A stretch of DNA of 64,000 nucleotides from Nereocystis luetkeana (GCA_031213475.1 JARUPZ010000009.1:9953601-10017600), one strand, 5' to 3'. Numbered from the stretch's first letter, positions 21,419-30,728 are shown. The notes: generated by a model not told the origin, from the sequence alone. Made by a program: numbers and translations.

Positions 21419-24400
21419 GTGGGTACGTTCAATGTTCGCACACTTGCCTTCAACGGCAAAAATGGCATCGGCCACAGCGAGGTCATCATGAAGGTATGCC
21501 AGGAACTAGGATGCGATGTCGTAGGTCTCCAAGAGACTAGGCGAGACGGGCATAGCACGTTCACAGCAGCTGGATACACGATTTTTTGCTCTGGAGCAGA
21601 CGGCAGCAAATACGAGAGGAAGGGCACCCATGGTGTAGGACTAGCTGTCAGGGAGTCTATTGTGGCAGGTGTGGGCAAGGATGGTCTCGAGGTGGGGTGC
21701 GTTAGTGCCAGACTGATGAAAGTTCGCATTCAACTTGAGGGCAAATCAAATGCTGTTTCTTTTGTTGTCGGCTATGCGCCGATACTGGATGCACCTGTTC
21801 GCGAGAAAGATCACTTCTGGAACGAACTGAACAAAGTCGTCTCGGGGGTCCCAAGTGGGGATCACCTACTTGTACTCTTGGATGCAAATGCTCGCACCGG
21901 CAAGCGAGAGAGCGGATGTGCCGGCAGTAAGGTGATGGGTAAATACTGGCGCGATGAATTGAACAACAACGGAGAGCGACTACTCCTCCTCGCAGATGAC
22001 AACAGGCTTGCGCTCCTCAACACGTTCTTTGTCACACCTACTCACGGAGTGTCGTACACTTTCCAATCTCCAAACTCCGGGAAGGGTCAGAGTAGGCTAG
22101 ACTACATCCTGACTCGGCAAGTTGATCGACGCCTGGTCCGCAACATGACAGTACGGAAACCCCCAGAGGATCGGCATGAATCTGACCACAACCTCGTGGT
22201 CTGCAATATTCGCCTCTTGGGTCGGTTCGCGCCGAATCGGAGGGTAAAAGCAGGCAGCGGAAAACGAACTATTAATCTACAACGGTTGATGGCAGACCCC
22301 GGTCTCCGAGCGGACCTCAATAGGGAGATAACCAAACTTACCCCCCCACCGCCTGGTACAATTGGGGGTGTCGATGATAAGGCAACTGCTCTAGTGGAGA
22401 CCGTGCTGTCGACTGCTGCTAAACTAGCACCTCATACCAGTCGAAAACAAGGGCCGCTGGGCTGGTGTACGCCCGAAGAGGTAAAAGCAGAGGTGCACTC
22501 ACGATGGCAGGAGAAGGAAAATGCGAGGACGCAACTACGTGCTAACCCGGAAGACAAAAATCTGCGAAAAGCTGTGAAGATTGCCGCTAAACAGCTCAAA
22601 CGTGCGAGGACGGACGGAGTGCAGAAGTTCTTCGAGGAATACGTCCGTCAACTCGAAAGGCGTATCCTAGAAGGTGATCAGTTTGGGTTCTACAAGCACC
22701 TTAAGGGGATGAATGTGGAAGGAAAGAGGACTTTCCATTCCCAGTACATCAGGGACGAGGAAGGTAGATTACTACGAGACATAGGCCTCATCCGGGAACG
22801 ATGGGTAAGGTGGTTCCATAAGCTGCTAAACACAAGGTCATCGACCCTCGACCCGACTATCGTCGATGAGCTCAAGGTCTGGCCCTCGTGCAGTCCGCTG
22901 GACGACATCCCGTCTAGATACGAGGTGGAAGACGCGATCAGGGCGATGGCGAACCGCAAGGCGGTTAGGCCTGATGGTCTCCCAGCTGAACTTCTGAAGG
23001 TCCTGGCCGACGAGGGAGACTCGGACACCTTGGGAAGCTTCTACGAGACTATCGTCGCTGTGTGGAGGGGAGGGGTCGTGCCGCAGCAATGGAAGGATGC
23101 AACGATTAAGGTGCTGCACAAGAAGAAAGACAGGACGGAGTGTGGTAACTATCGTGGCATTTCCCTAGTCGCGCATGCCGGCAAAGTGCTCCTCAAAGTC
23201 ATCGCGCGCCGACTCAGCGACTATTGCGAACGGGAAGGCATCCTGCCGGAGGAGCAGTGTGGCTTTAGGCCCGAACGATCGACGGTCGACATGATGTTCG
23301 TGGTGCGACGCTTGCAGGAATTGGCAAGGAAGAAGGACACTCCGCTCTTCATGTGCTTTGTCGACCTCACCAAAGCCTATGACTCCGTCGACCGAACCCT
23401 CCTGTGGGCTGTCTTAGCTCGCTTTGGGGTGCCACCTAGAATGCTCACCGTTATCCGCCAATTCCACGACGGCATGCGAGCATGCGTGCGGCTGGATGAC
23501 GGCGAGTGCTCAGATATGTTCGACGTGAAACAGGGCCTACGGCAAGGGTGTGTGCTCGCGCCATTGTTGTTCAACATGTTTTTTACAGCGGTGCTGCGTG
23601 TGGCGGAGAAACGTTTCGCTGCTGATAAAGCCATCACGGACAGCTTGGTGCAACTCCAACAAAAGCAGGAGAAGAAGAAAAAGAAGAGGGGGAAGGCACG
23701 GGTCGGGCACGCCGACGGACAGGGGAATAATAAAGAGGCCCAGACACTGTGGGCTATGCTCTATGCCAACGATGCAGGCATATTATCGAGATCACCCAAC
23801 GGCCTGGAGAGGATGATGACGGTGATCGTGTCTGCATGTGCCGCTTTCGGCCTGACGGTCTCGGAGGCCAAGACGGAGATAATGTGTTTGCAAACGAAAG
23901 ATGGGGGGAACGTGCCGTTCACCGTCTCCGCCGCCGGCCAAGTGTACAAACAAACGACCGAGTTTGTGTATCTGGGCGGGGTTATCAGCGCAGATTGGAC
24001 GGGCAGAAGTGTCGAGGTAACGCGTCGACTCCAGAGGGCATGGGCATGCTTCGGACGGTATAAGATGGAAATTTATGACCGCCCGGGTGTGCGCCTACGC
24101 CTGAAAGTGCGAATGCTGAGAGCCGAGGTGATCGAAACGTTGCTCTACGGTTGCGTTACTTGGAGCCCGAGCAAGACTGATTACGGTAGGCTACGGGAGG
24201 TCCACCACAAGATGCTCCTCCGATGCATCGGGTGGCGAAAACGAAAGCGCGAAGACCACATTCTATCCTATGCTAGCGCGCTTCTCAGGACAACATCTGA
24301 AAGCGTTGAGACGACGGTACGCAGACGTAGGCTCTTGTTTGCGGGCTTTGTGACACGAATGGGAGAGGAGCGGCTGCCGAAGAGGGTGATGTTTGGGGAG

Positions 24401-24775
24401 ATGGTTGGGGGTAAGGGTTACTCCGGAGGACAGGAGTGGGACTGGATGAGGTACCTTGAGGAGGACCTCAAGGAGTTCGGCATCAAGCTCGAAGGGTGGC
24501 GCGAGGCAGCACAGAAAGCCGGCAGATGGTTCCAACGGGTCGAGGAAGGGGCGGAGGCCTTCATGCGGAAATGGCATACAGATGAGAAGGAGGCATCGGC
24601 AGAACGGCATAGAATAGCTGCAACCACGACCACAGCCGTTGACGCCAACGCGAGTGTGCAGAATGGCAGGGAAGAGGGGGGGGGCGAAAGGGGGACGAGG
24701 GGGAATGGCGGGGGGGGGGAGGGGAGGCGGTCTGCCCAACAGACTGAAGCCTGGTTATGGCCATCATCGTCATGA
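21419..24775 (+). CDS. LINE ORF: endonuclease-reverse transcriptase
   Basis: About 1118 codons in one uninterrupted frame. The N-terminus is an endonuclease/exonuclease/phosphatase fold that nicks target DNA: FNVRTL (res. 3-8), LQETR (Glu39), LLDANA (Asp155, Asn157), SRLDYIL (Asp228) and SDHNLV (Asp256, His257), a full catalytic set. The reverse transcriptase follows: RPDGLPAELLK, GNYRGISL, EEQCGFRPERST, motif A FVDLTKAYDSVD (Asp649), motif B GLRQGCVLAPLLFN, a Lys-rich insert, and motif C reading LYANDAG (res. 781-787) where family members have YADD. The loss of the first Asp (AAC at 23768-23770) should cripple polymerisation. The frame is open upstream to 21311 with no ATG; the GTG at 21419 is only a nominal start. 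The first in-frame ATG (21488-21490) would lose the FNVRTL motif, so a non-AUG start or upstream fusion is possible. Confidence 0.92.
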   Translation: MGTFNVRTLAFNGKNGIGHSEVIMKVCQELGCDVVGLQETRRDGHSTFTAAGYTIFCSGADGSKYERKGTHGVGLAVRESIVAGVGKDGLEVGCVSARLMKVRIQLEGKSNAVSFVVGYAPILDAPVREKDHFWNELNKVVSGVPSGDHLLVLLDANARTGKRESGCAGSKVMGKYWRDELNNNGERLLLLADDNRLALLNTFFVTPTHGVSYTFQSPNSGKGQSRLDYILTRQVDRRLVRNMTVRKPPEDRHESDHNLVVCNIRLLGRFAPNRRVKAGSGKRTINLQRLMADPGLRADLNREITKLTPPPPGTIGGVDDKATALVETVLSTAAKLAPHTSRKQGPLGWCTPEEVKAEVHSRWQEKENARTQLRANPEDKNLRKAVKIAAKQLKRARTDGVQKFFEEYVRQLERRILEGDQFGFYKHLKGMNVEGKRTFHSQYIRDEEGRLLRDIGLIRERWVRWFHKLLNTRSSTLDPTIVDELKVWPSCSPLDDIPSRYEVEDAIRAMANRKAVRPDGLPAELLKVLADEGDSDTLGSFYETIVAVWRGGVVPQQWKDATIKVLHKKKDRTECGNYRGISLVAHAGKVLLKVIARRLSDYCEREGILPEEQCGFRPERSTVDMMFVVRRLQELARKKDTPLFMCFVDLTKAYDSVDRTLLWAVLARFGVPPRMLTVIRQFHDGMRACVRLDDGECSDMFDVKQGLRQGCVLAPLLFNMFFTAVLRVAEKRFAADKAITDSLVQLQQKQEKKKKKRGKARVGHADGQGNNKEAQTLWAMLYANDAGILSRSPNGLERMMTVIVSACAAFGLTVSEAKTEIMCLQTKDGGNVPFTVSAAGQVYKQTTEFVYLGGVISADWTGRSVEVTRRLQRAWACFGRYKMEIYDRPGVRLRLKVRMLRAEVIETLLYGCVTWSPSKTDYGRLREVHHKMLLRCIGWRKRKREDHILSYASALLRTTSESVETTVRRRRLLFAGFVTRMGEERLPKRVMFGEMVGGKGYSGGQEWDWMRYLEEDLKEFGIKLEGWREAAQKAGRWFQRVEEGAEAFMRKWHTDEKEASAERHRIAATTTTAVDANASVQNGREEGGGERGTRGNGGGGEGRRSAQQTEAWLWPSSS

Positions 24776-25244
24776 TGCACTCCTTTCTTTGGGACCCAAG
24801 TAACTAGCATGGTGCCATCTGGGCAACTTTGCGTGTCTGTATGCGCCAGTGCCTGCCTTTGGTATTTTCTTTCCCCCCCGCCCGTGATTATCGCTTTTTT
24901 GTCCCTTCTTTTTTTTTCCTTTTTTTTTCATTTTTCTTTCATTCCCGTTTGTACCTCTTTGTGTCTTTGTTAGTTTGGTCCGTTTTGCCTTTTTTTTGCG
25001 TTTTGCTATCTGCGTCTGCTTTAGCTTTGTTTTTGTTTTTCTTTTGCTTAGCTTCATCTTCTTTTTTTAGGTTTTTGTCTGCTATTAATAGTCTCCTTTT
25101 TGCTTCCCTGGTGTCCGCAGTGGTGGAGTGCGTATGCTTGTTTTTTGTTTTTTGCCTCTGTTTTTACTTGAGGTATTTCTTCCACTCCAGAGTTATTGGA
25201 GCCTGTCCTGCGACCACGGACTGCATTGAATTGTGAGTTAATGT

Positions 25245-25247
25245 GAG

Positions 25248-25338
<91 letters not shown>
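25245..25338 (+). repeat. (CAA)n microsatellite in the LINE 3' region
   Basis: About 31 uninterrupted CAA/AAC triplets between the LINE 3' untranslated region and its terminal 100 bp. Absent from the deletion derivative at 37758-38064. Apparent poly-Cys, Val and Leu frames across it are artefacts. Confidence 0.95.
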
Positions 25339-25596
25339 TACGACAGGCACGACATACGCAATCTATGAAATAGTGAAACGAAAAGAAACAATCAAAGAGA
25401 AAACAAACAAGGTAGACAAATCGAAAGAGAAAAAAAAAGGAAAATATGAAAGCAAACTCTAGGAGAAACAATCTGTCGTGCCCCCCCCCCGCAGGCGAGG
25501 TGGCCAACACTTGAAAAAGAACGAGCTGGAAAAAAAGGAAGAAAAAGAATGAGAAAAAAAGAAATGAACTCGCTTGGCACACACGGGAGGATCCAG

Positions 25597-25660
25597 TCTT
25601 GCGGTATAGTGCCGGTATTTTCGGTTGGCACGAACCGGCCCTGTAGAGGAAACACGGGTA
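25597..25660 (+). repeat. Family I short repeat (diverged)
   Basis: GCGGTATAGTGCCGGTATTT, TTGGCACGAACCGGCCCTGT, AGAGG resembles the ~70 bp motif TGCCGGT...TTGGCTGGCGCATACCGG...TATAGAGG found again at 27078, 27405 and 28045, each next to or near a family A MITE. Confidence 0.4.
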
Positions 25661-25669
25661 TTCCCGGGG

Positions 25670-25790
25670 GGGGGCTAGTAAATAGGGCCAACTAGTGCTA
25701 GTGAAAATGGGCCGAGTATAGAGGTTTGTGTGTACCGTAGGTCCTATTTAGTAAACAGGACCAAATAAATATTGTTGGTAAAAAAAGGTA
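25670..25790 (+). mobile_element. Two overlapping family A MITE fragments
   Basis: The first piece reads GCTAGTAAATAGGGCCAAC, TAGTGCTAGTGAAAATGGGC, GTGTGTACCGTAGGTCCTAT. It then switches at TTTAGTAAAC to a second left half (AGGACCAAATAAATATTGTTGGTAAAAAAAGG). Both outer right ends are missing. Confidence 0.7.
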
Positions 25791-25792
25791 AA

Positions 25793-25862
25793 TTGTGAAG
25801 GTCTTAGTCCGTTGTGCTAATAAAGGTAAAAGGTTAACCAATCGCCTGCCCAATATATGCCT
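25793..25862 (-). repeat. SINE G fragment
   Basis: GTGAAGGTCTTAGTCCGTTG, GCTAATAAAGGTAAAAGGTT and CCTGCCCAATATATGCCTCA repeat the end of the element at 26839-26990 (GTGAAGGTCTTAGTCCGTTGGGCTAAAGG...CCTACCCAATATAT). Only the head half is present. Confidence 0.5.
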
Positions 25863-26838
25863 CATATCACTTGTTGTTTTTTTTGTTCTCACATTAACTC
25901 TCTGACGAAGGAGTCCGTGGTCACACAAAAAGGTGCTGGAGCCCTAGGAAGATCCGAAAAACGAAAAAAAACGAAAATTCGGCTGCCTCAAAATACACGA
26001 GACGAAGAAAGCGCACACGAGCTAAAACCAATGTGCAAACTGAACTAACATGGCCGCGGGTACATCCTCTCAACTATAACATAGAGCGCCCCCGTTCCCA
26101 CCACTAACCAACTCGTGGCTGCTGACTACAGCGGATGCTGTCTGAAGTGCTGCCTGCACCGTACGAAAGAATCGGTAGTCGTGAAAACGAAAGAAGAACA
26201 CACCTGCCTGCTATCTGGAGTGCTGTCAGAGTGAAGACTCGCGGATATGCAGTGAAAAAAGGAGCAATCGAACCGAACTACACGAATATCAACGATCGCT
26301 ATCTCTTCCTGAATTGTCTGACACAAAAAGGTGCAGCACAGTTATGATACCATGTCCCTGATAATTGCGTAGGTTATTCCCCATGAAGGGTATACAACTC
26401 GTTAAACTACAAAGACCAGCCAGTGACGACGTTAATAACAAGTACCGGTAGATACTATTCTGCCTCGTGAAAAACAATACCAGGAAAAAACAAACCATGA
26501 CCGCTTCTCTCGTGATGATAGTGTGCGCGCAGATCATGGGTCTCCGTGCACCGTCTTCCTGCCGCTCTTCATGGCCACCTCATCACCTTGGCCCAATCCA
26601 CCCGCTCCTTTGCGCGTGCACTCGTTGCCATTCCCTTCCAGTCGTTTCCCTTTCTCCGTCATCCTGAAAAACAAAATGCTCCTCGCACTTGCGGTGCTGA
26701 TCTATCACTCTCCCCCCCTGGAACGTAACGGATTTGACGGGTCGACGCGCCACCACACACACGCGGTTCCAATTTCTGTGGATCCAGAAGCGTTTTTCAG
26801 ATTCTTGACATGAATGAGGAAACTCACATTTCTTTGAA
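25863..26838. other. No gene seen
   Basis: No recognised domain or repeat; only short overlapping frames. Confidence 0.45.
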
Positions 26839-26957
26839 AAGCGATTTCATGGTGAGATTCGATCGAACTCACGACCAACGACCCATGTCCTGCCGGCGAC
26901 GCCATTTGTGAAGGTCTTAGTCCGTTGGGCTAAAGGTAAAAGGTTAAAGTCGCCTAC

Positions 26958-26990
<33 letters not shown>
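26839..26990 (-). mobile_element. tRNA-like SINE G with (TA)n
   Basis: On the minus strand a tRNA-like arrangement is visible: TTTAGCCCAACGGACTAAG (A-box-like, 26918-26936) and, ~50 bp on, CGTGAGTTCGATCGAATCTC (B-box-like, 26850-26869). It is preceded by (TA)n at about 26961-26992. A second, partial copy at 25793-25862 supports an interspersed family. Different in sequence from SINE F. Confidence 0.5.
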
Positions 26991-26995
<5 letters not shown>

Positions 26996-26998
26996 TCA

Positions 26999-27062
26999 TA
27001 ACAAAATGTAAAGGTTTTTGCGTGCACTGTAGGTCCTATATACCGTGGTCCCCCGCAATACC
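26999..27062 (+). mobile_element. Family A MITE right half
   Basis: ACAAAATGTAAAGGTTTTTG, CACTGTAGGTCCTATATACC and GTGGTCCCCCGCAATAC match the right half of family A; the left half is replaced by the (TA)n/SINE G junction. Confidence 0.7.
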
Positions 27063-27077
27063 GTATACGTCTCTACA

Positions 27078-27145
27078 ATATAGCCGCTATAGGGCCGGTA
27101 GGGTTGGCTGGCGCATACGGGCCCTATAGAGTGACCACTACCGTG
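27078..27145 (+). repeat. Family I short repeat
   Basis: Contains GGCCGGTAGGGTTGGCTGGC, GCATACGGGCCCTATAGAG and GACCACTACCG, the same order as at 27405-27575 and 28045-28135. It ends at the family A MITE beginning at 27147. Confidence 0.45.
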
Positions 27146-27146
27146 C

Positions 27147-27265
27147 GATTGCGGGGGGGCATAGTAAATAGGACCAAATATTATTCGTGAAAATAGGTGA
27201 ACACATATTAATAATAGGTTTTTGTGTGTACCGTAGGTCCCATTTAATATGGTATCCCGTAATAG
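27147..27265 (+). mobile_element. Family A MITE
   Basis: ATTGCGGGGGGGCATAGTAAATAGG at the left, TTAATATGGTATCCCGTAATAG at the right, core AAATATTATTCGTGAAAATAGG with a duplicated TAATAATAGG. Shares the TTATTCGTGAAAAT variant with 27925-28044, so the two probably derive from one sublineage. Confidence 0.88.
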
Positions 27266-27404
27266 CACTTACTTACAGTAGTATCCCCCCGCTAGCGTAT
27301 GAGAGATAGTACTGCTGATTTACGGAAGGATACTCGGTTTATATGGGAACAGCATCATCTACGCTATATTGTCGGAAGGCAAGCATAAAAAAGAATAATG
27401 ATAA

Positions 27405-27575
27405 TATCACCGCCATAGTTCCAGTACTGTCGGCTGGCACATCACATATGATGTCGGCACTGGCACATGCCGGCACTACAGATGGGCCACTACTACGATA
27501 CTGCATTCGTCGTTACAATATTGCATCGTTGGCTCGCGCATACCGGTACTATAGAGGGGCCGCTACTGCTGCTGT
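27405..27575 (+). repeat. Family I repeat, two units
   Basis: Two successive units: GTACTGTCGGCTGGCACATC...CCGGCACTACAGATGGGCCAC (27423-27493) and ATCGTTGGCTCGCGCATACC, GGTACTATAGAGGGGCCGCT (27525-27565). The unit is about 70-80 bp. Confidence 0.4.
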
Positions 27576-27659
27576 GCCAGCGTTTTCAATGTCGTTCAAG
27601 ATGTATATGTGCCTGCAGTAGGTAAGCTTCGGGTTGCGCCTCTTCGCTTTCCTCTATAA

Positions 27660-27733
27660 ATCAGCTTCTTACCAGGGTGTTAGAGGTAAATAAATGATGG
27701 GCCTCTCCAAGCGGGGAGCGTCAGAAAACACAC
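27660..27733 (+). repeat. Family C fragment (low confidence)
   Basis: GGTAAATAAATGATGGGCCT then CTCCAAGCGGGGAGCGTCAG, AAAACACA resembles the GAGGTATGGAGCTCCTCAAGTGAGGAGCCTCAGAAAA segment of family C. No ends present. Confidence 0.3.
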
Positions 27734-27924
27734 AGGGTATACATCCCCCTCCCCAGTACCTGGTCCGCGTCGAACCCTACCCGCCCGGAGGCATGCTACT
27801 ACGTACGTATGGTGGTGGTCCCTTCACAGTGCAGGTTGAGTCGTGCCGACTCCCCGCTATGGGGCCAGTGAAATCGCTCAGCACGTGCCCGGTATGGGGT
27901 CACCCTGTGTGGCAATGTGGGGAG

Positions 27925-28044
27925 TATTACGGGGGAACATACTAAGTAGGACCAAATATTATTCGTGAAAATGGGGAAATATATACCTGGTAGTTTTTTC
28001 TTGTTTACCGCAGGTCCTAGTTACTATGGTGCCCCGTCATGATA
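27925..28044 (+). mobile_element. Family A MITE
   Basis: TATTACGGGGGAACATACTAAGTAGG at the left, GTTACTATGGTGCCCCGTCATGATAG at the right, core AAATATTATTCGTGAAAATGGGGAAATATATACC. Confidence 0.88.
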
Positions 28045-28135
28045 GTGCCGGTTGGCGCTATAGTGCCGGTGTTGTTAGCTGGTGGGTGCATACCGGCAGT
28101 ACGTATAGAGGTACCGGCAGTACGTATAGAGGCAC
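28045..28135 (+). repeat. Family I repeat with local duplication
   Basis: GCCGGTTGGCGCTATAGTGC, GTTAGCTGGTGGGTGCATACC, then a direct tandem GGCAGTACGTATAGAGGTACC / GGCAGTACGTATAGAGGCACC (21 bp period). Sits directly after the family A MITE. Confidence 0.45.
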
Positions 28136-28239
28136 CCCTATTGCAAAAGGAGGTAGCACGTTTGAGCCCCAGAGAAGCAGGTTCGGCTCGACCGAACTGC
28201 TGAAGGCTCCTTGGCGGGGGGGGGGGTTGCCGGCACGTA

Positions 28240-28560
28240 CCGCACCGCACGTGTGATGAGATAACACCCCCCCCCCTATCACACGTACGTGTGATAATAT
28301 AACACCACCCCTATCACACGTACGTGTGAGGAGATAAAACACCCCCCCTGTCACAGGTGTGATAAGATAACCCCCCCCCCCCCCCCCCCCCGCGCCGTAT
28401 CACATACACGTGACAAGATTATACCTCCCCTATCACGCGCGCGATAAGATAGAAGCCCTCCTCTATCACAGGGGGGTGATACAATAACTCACCCCCTATC
28501 ACACGTGTGATAAGGTAACGACAATGCACCGCATCACACGTGTGATTGGATAACTTCCCC
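28240..28560 (+). repeat. Tandem array of nine palindromes (~34 bp period)
   Basis: Each unit is a perfect or near palindrome followed by GATAAC-like and C-rich sequence: ATCACACGTACGTGTGAT (28276), TCACACGTACGTGTGA (28312), TCACAGGTGTGA (28350), TCACATACACGTGA (28399), TATCACGCGCGCGATA (28430), TATCACAGGGGGGTGATA (28463), TATCACACGTGTGATA (28497) and ATCACACGTGTGAT (28531), plus a half unit at 28240. Most are built around ACGT or CACGTG. Intervening sequence is C-rich, with poly(C) at 28371-28391. Spacing is regular but the palindromes differ from each other. Confidence 0.8.
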
Positions 28561-28571
28561 CGAATGTAGTA

Positions 28572-28688
28572 GGGGGGGGGGGGGAGGGGCGTAGTCATTT
28601 GTTGCTTGCCTTAGTCATTTGACCATTATTGACCACGCATCCCTTTCGAGACGGAGGGTGCCGGGGGGGGGGGGGGGGGGGGGGGGGG
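28572..28688 (-). mobile_element. Family E poly(C)-tailed repeat, copy 1
   Basis: On the plus strand: poly(G), GTAGTCATTTGTTGCTTGCC, TTAGTCATTTGACCATTATT, GACCACGCATCCCTTTCGAG, ACGGAGGGTGCC, then poly(G) (28664-28688). The same ~70 bp core occurs at 30975, 56880 and 60622, always against poly(G). Read on the minus strand the element ends in poly(C), as family D does. Confidence 0.75.
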
Positions 28689-28689
28689 T

Positions 28690-29411
28690 AATATACGCAC
28701 AACGAAATCGGCGGAGGGGGGGAGACATCGCAGAGACATTTCCTTGGCAGACACACACCCTGGTGGTTTGCGACCTCGACGTCTTCGAAAAAAATCGGCG
28801 TGGAAATGTTAATGCGGTGCTCAATACCTGTAGATTAAAATGTGTCCATAAGTTCAGACTTCCGCCGTCAAAAATACAGCGAGTGTCGGTCCTCTCAAAA
28901 GACACCTGAAATCAGAAGTTGCAAGCCAACATCCTTGTTCTGAAAGAGGGTCAGATTTCTTACGAAGCAAAACTTACTACATACACAGGGCGACCGCCTA
29001 TTTAGGCTACGCACATCATTTTTCTCATTTTTGTTTCTTCAGATTTATTTCCAGTTGAGCATCAACTAACTATAGAATCAGCCGGACTCACAGCAGACGT
29101 ATTTTGTAATTTATCAAAAGGGCCATCTCACAGTAAGTAGGGGTGAACCAGACGTTCCTGAGTCCCTAACGTTAGGAGCTCAATATCTCACCCGATAAGG
29201 TACTCGGAAAAAAATCGTTCGTGCCACCCGACCGGCACCTGTATGCTGCGCTAGTCCTAAAACGAATGAAGGAGTAAAATTTTCATCCTCACTACTGGTA
29301 GTTCCTTACTTACTTAAGGAACTCAATTAATTGGTCAGAAACCTTTGTCCCACAAAGTGCAACCCCTACCGTGGGGTGACTCAAAACGTTTATGGATTTT
29401 CTTGAAGCTTG
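28690..29411. other. No gene seen
   Basis: No recognised domain or repeat; ordinary composition. Confidence 0.45.
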
Positions 29412-29661
29412 TGACGCGTGCTAAGATAGAGGTAGCACATTTCCGTTATTGTTTTTACTGAATGACGGGGTTCCTTAACCCATAATCGTCAGAATGTCAA
29501 TCTTGTTTCTCAAAGTGTTTTCTTTGTTTACTTGGGCCGTGAGATTGTTCATCGGGATGCAATTTTGGCTTTGGTGAAGTCAGTTGTCCGGCGAGGTATG
29601 GAGCTCCTCAAGTGAGGAGCCTCAGAAAAATTAGGGTGAACCTCTATCGTAGAACACCTCT
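29412..29661 (+). mobile_element. Family C MITE
   Basis: GCTAAGATAGAGGTAGCACA at the left and ACCTCTATCGTAGAACACCTC at the right, 250 bp. Internal landmarks: GACGGGGTTCCTTAACCC, ATCGTCAGAATGTCAATCTT, TTGGGCCGTGAGATTGTTCA, CGAGGTATGGAGCTCCTCAA, AAAATTAGGGTGAACC. The left terminus is diverged. Confidence 0.9.
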
Positions 29662-30394
29662 TGTTTTTCTTGCACGAGGGGCGATTATGCTGTGACTCGG
29701 CGAGCTTCCCAAAGCGCCACGCCAGAGGACGAGCTGCCAAAAAACGTTAGATTCAATCTTTATCTTCCAGGCTGCCACCACCCACCACCGGTATATTTTA
29801 CATGCAATAAATAATGACTTGAGCTGCTGCAAAAAGGGGGGACACGTTGTGACGCAACCCCCCCCCCCCCCCGACGCCCCCCCCCCCCCCCCCCCCCCCC
29901 TCGGACGAATTCCCAAGGTGATTTGCTTGACAATAAACGGCGGTGTATTTGTACGCGTCTATGGAAACATCTCCATATACTCGTACAACCAGATTTTCAC
30001 CATCAATGCCAATATTTTCGTTGCGTGCGCCTCCCCCCCCCCCCCCCCCCCCGTCCCTTCCCCCCTGGCCTCCCTTGGTTTTCCGCGACACTCGTGTGGT
30101 CGGGACGACGTCAGAGGGCGTGTAATTCATTTATCGCGCGTCATACCGTACTTCTTAGAGATGGTAGGCACATGTATTGTTCTACTGGGGTGGGTAAGAG
30201 TAAGCCAACTGCCGGACGTGCCGTGTATAGCGCTGAGTTCGCGCAGGGGTGATGCCGTTTTTCAGCGCCCCATTTTGTTCAATACCGAAAACAGGCAACA
30301 ACACCGAAACAAGGGAGGAAGCGTTTTCGGAAAAAGGCCTGCTCGAGAGAAAGAAAGCCTTCCGCAAACATGAATGCTCGCTTGATCTAGCACC
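29662..30394. other. No gene seen; three poly(C) tracts
   Basis: Poly(C) at about 29860-29873, 29877-29900 and 30033-30052, with no recognised D or E terminus beside them. Pro-rich frames across them are artefacts. Confidence 0.5.
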
Positions 30395-30720
30395 CGGCGC
30401 GCTCTACGGTAGAGGTAGCACGTTTCCGTCGTATGTTTTCCTGAATGGAGACGAACCTTAACACGAAACCGTCGGAATGCCAGTCTTGTTTCAAAACCTG
30501 ATTTGTATGCTTGGGCCATGAGATGTACTCACCGGGGGGGCAACTTGTTTTTCGCAGAAGTCTGTTTCCGGGTGACGTATGGAGCTCATTAACCCCTTTA
30601 AAACCACAGTCCCGTTTTGGGTACAAACTACTTGAATTTTGAGTGGTTTGTCCTCAAAACGGGACTGCGGTTCTAAACGAGTTAAGCAAAGAGCCTCAGC
30701 AAAAAAGGGTGAACCTCTAT
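30395..30720 (+). mobile_element. Family C MITE carrying a family B insertion
   Basis: Left GCGCTCTACGGTAGAGGTAGC, then AACCTTAACACGAAACCGTC, GGAATGCCAGTCTTGTTTC, GGGTGACGTATGGAGCTCAT up to 30588. Family C resumes at 30686 with CAAAGAGCCTCAGC and AAAGGGTGAACCTCTATATG. The right terminus is lost where a family A MITE begins at 30729. Confidence 0.85.
30589..30685. mobile_element. Family B MITE nested in family C
   Basis: TTAACCCCTTTAAAACCACAG at the left, CTGCGGTTCTAAACGAGTTAA at the right, with TTAA at both ends. Family C sequence flanks both sides, so B inserted into an existing C copy at a TTAA site. Confidence 0.92.
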
Positions 30721-30728
30721 ATGTATAT

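Larger units (their letters stand above)
21118..25441 (+). mobile_element. LINE (RTE-like), near full length
   Basis: Boundaries come from comparison with the deletion derivative at 37758-38064: homology begins at GTGTGTGTTCTTCACATT (~21118) and ends after GACAAATCGAAAGAG and an A-run (~25441). Parts: 5' leader of about 195 bp, one long open frame, a T-rich 3' untranslated region, a (CAA)n stretch at 25245-25338 and a 100 bp A-rich tail. One ORF with an apurinic-type endonuclease and RT plus a microsatellite-rich 3' end is typical of RTE-type LINEs. No clear target-site duplication was found. Confidence 0.88.

Noticed and set aside
25054..25582. Poly-Cys, poly-Val and poly-Leu minus frames
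   Set aside because: All three frames of the (CAA)n tract in the LINE 3' region.
28240..28560. CRISPR-like regular palindromic repeats
   Set aside because: The repeats differ from each other, spacers are C-rich and similar, no cas genes exist and the DNA is eukaryotic.
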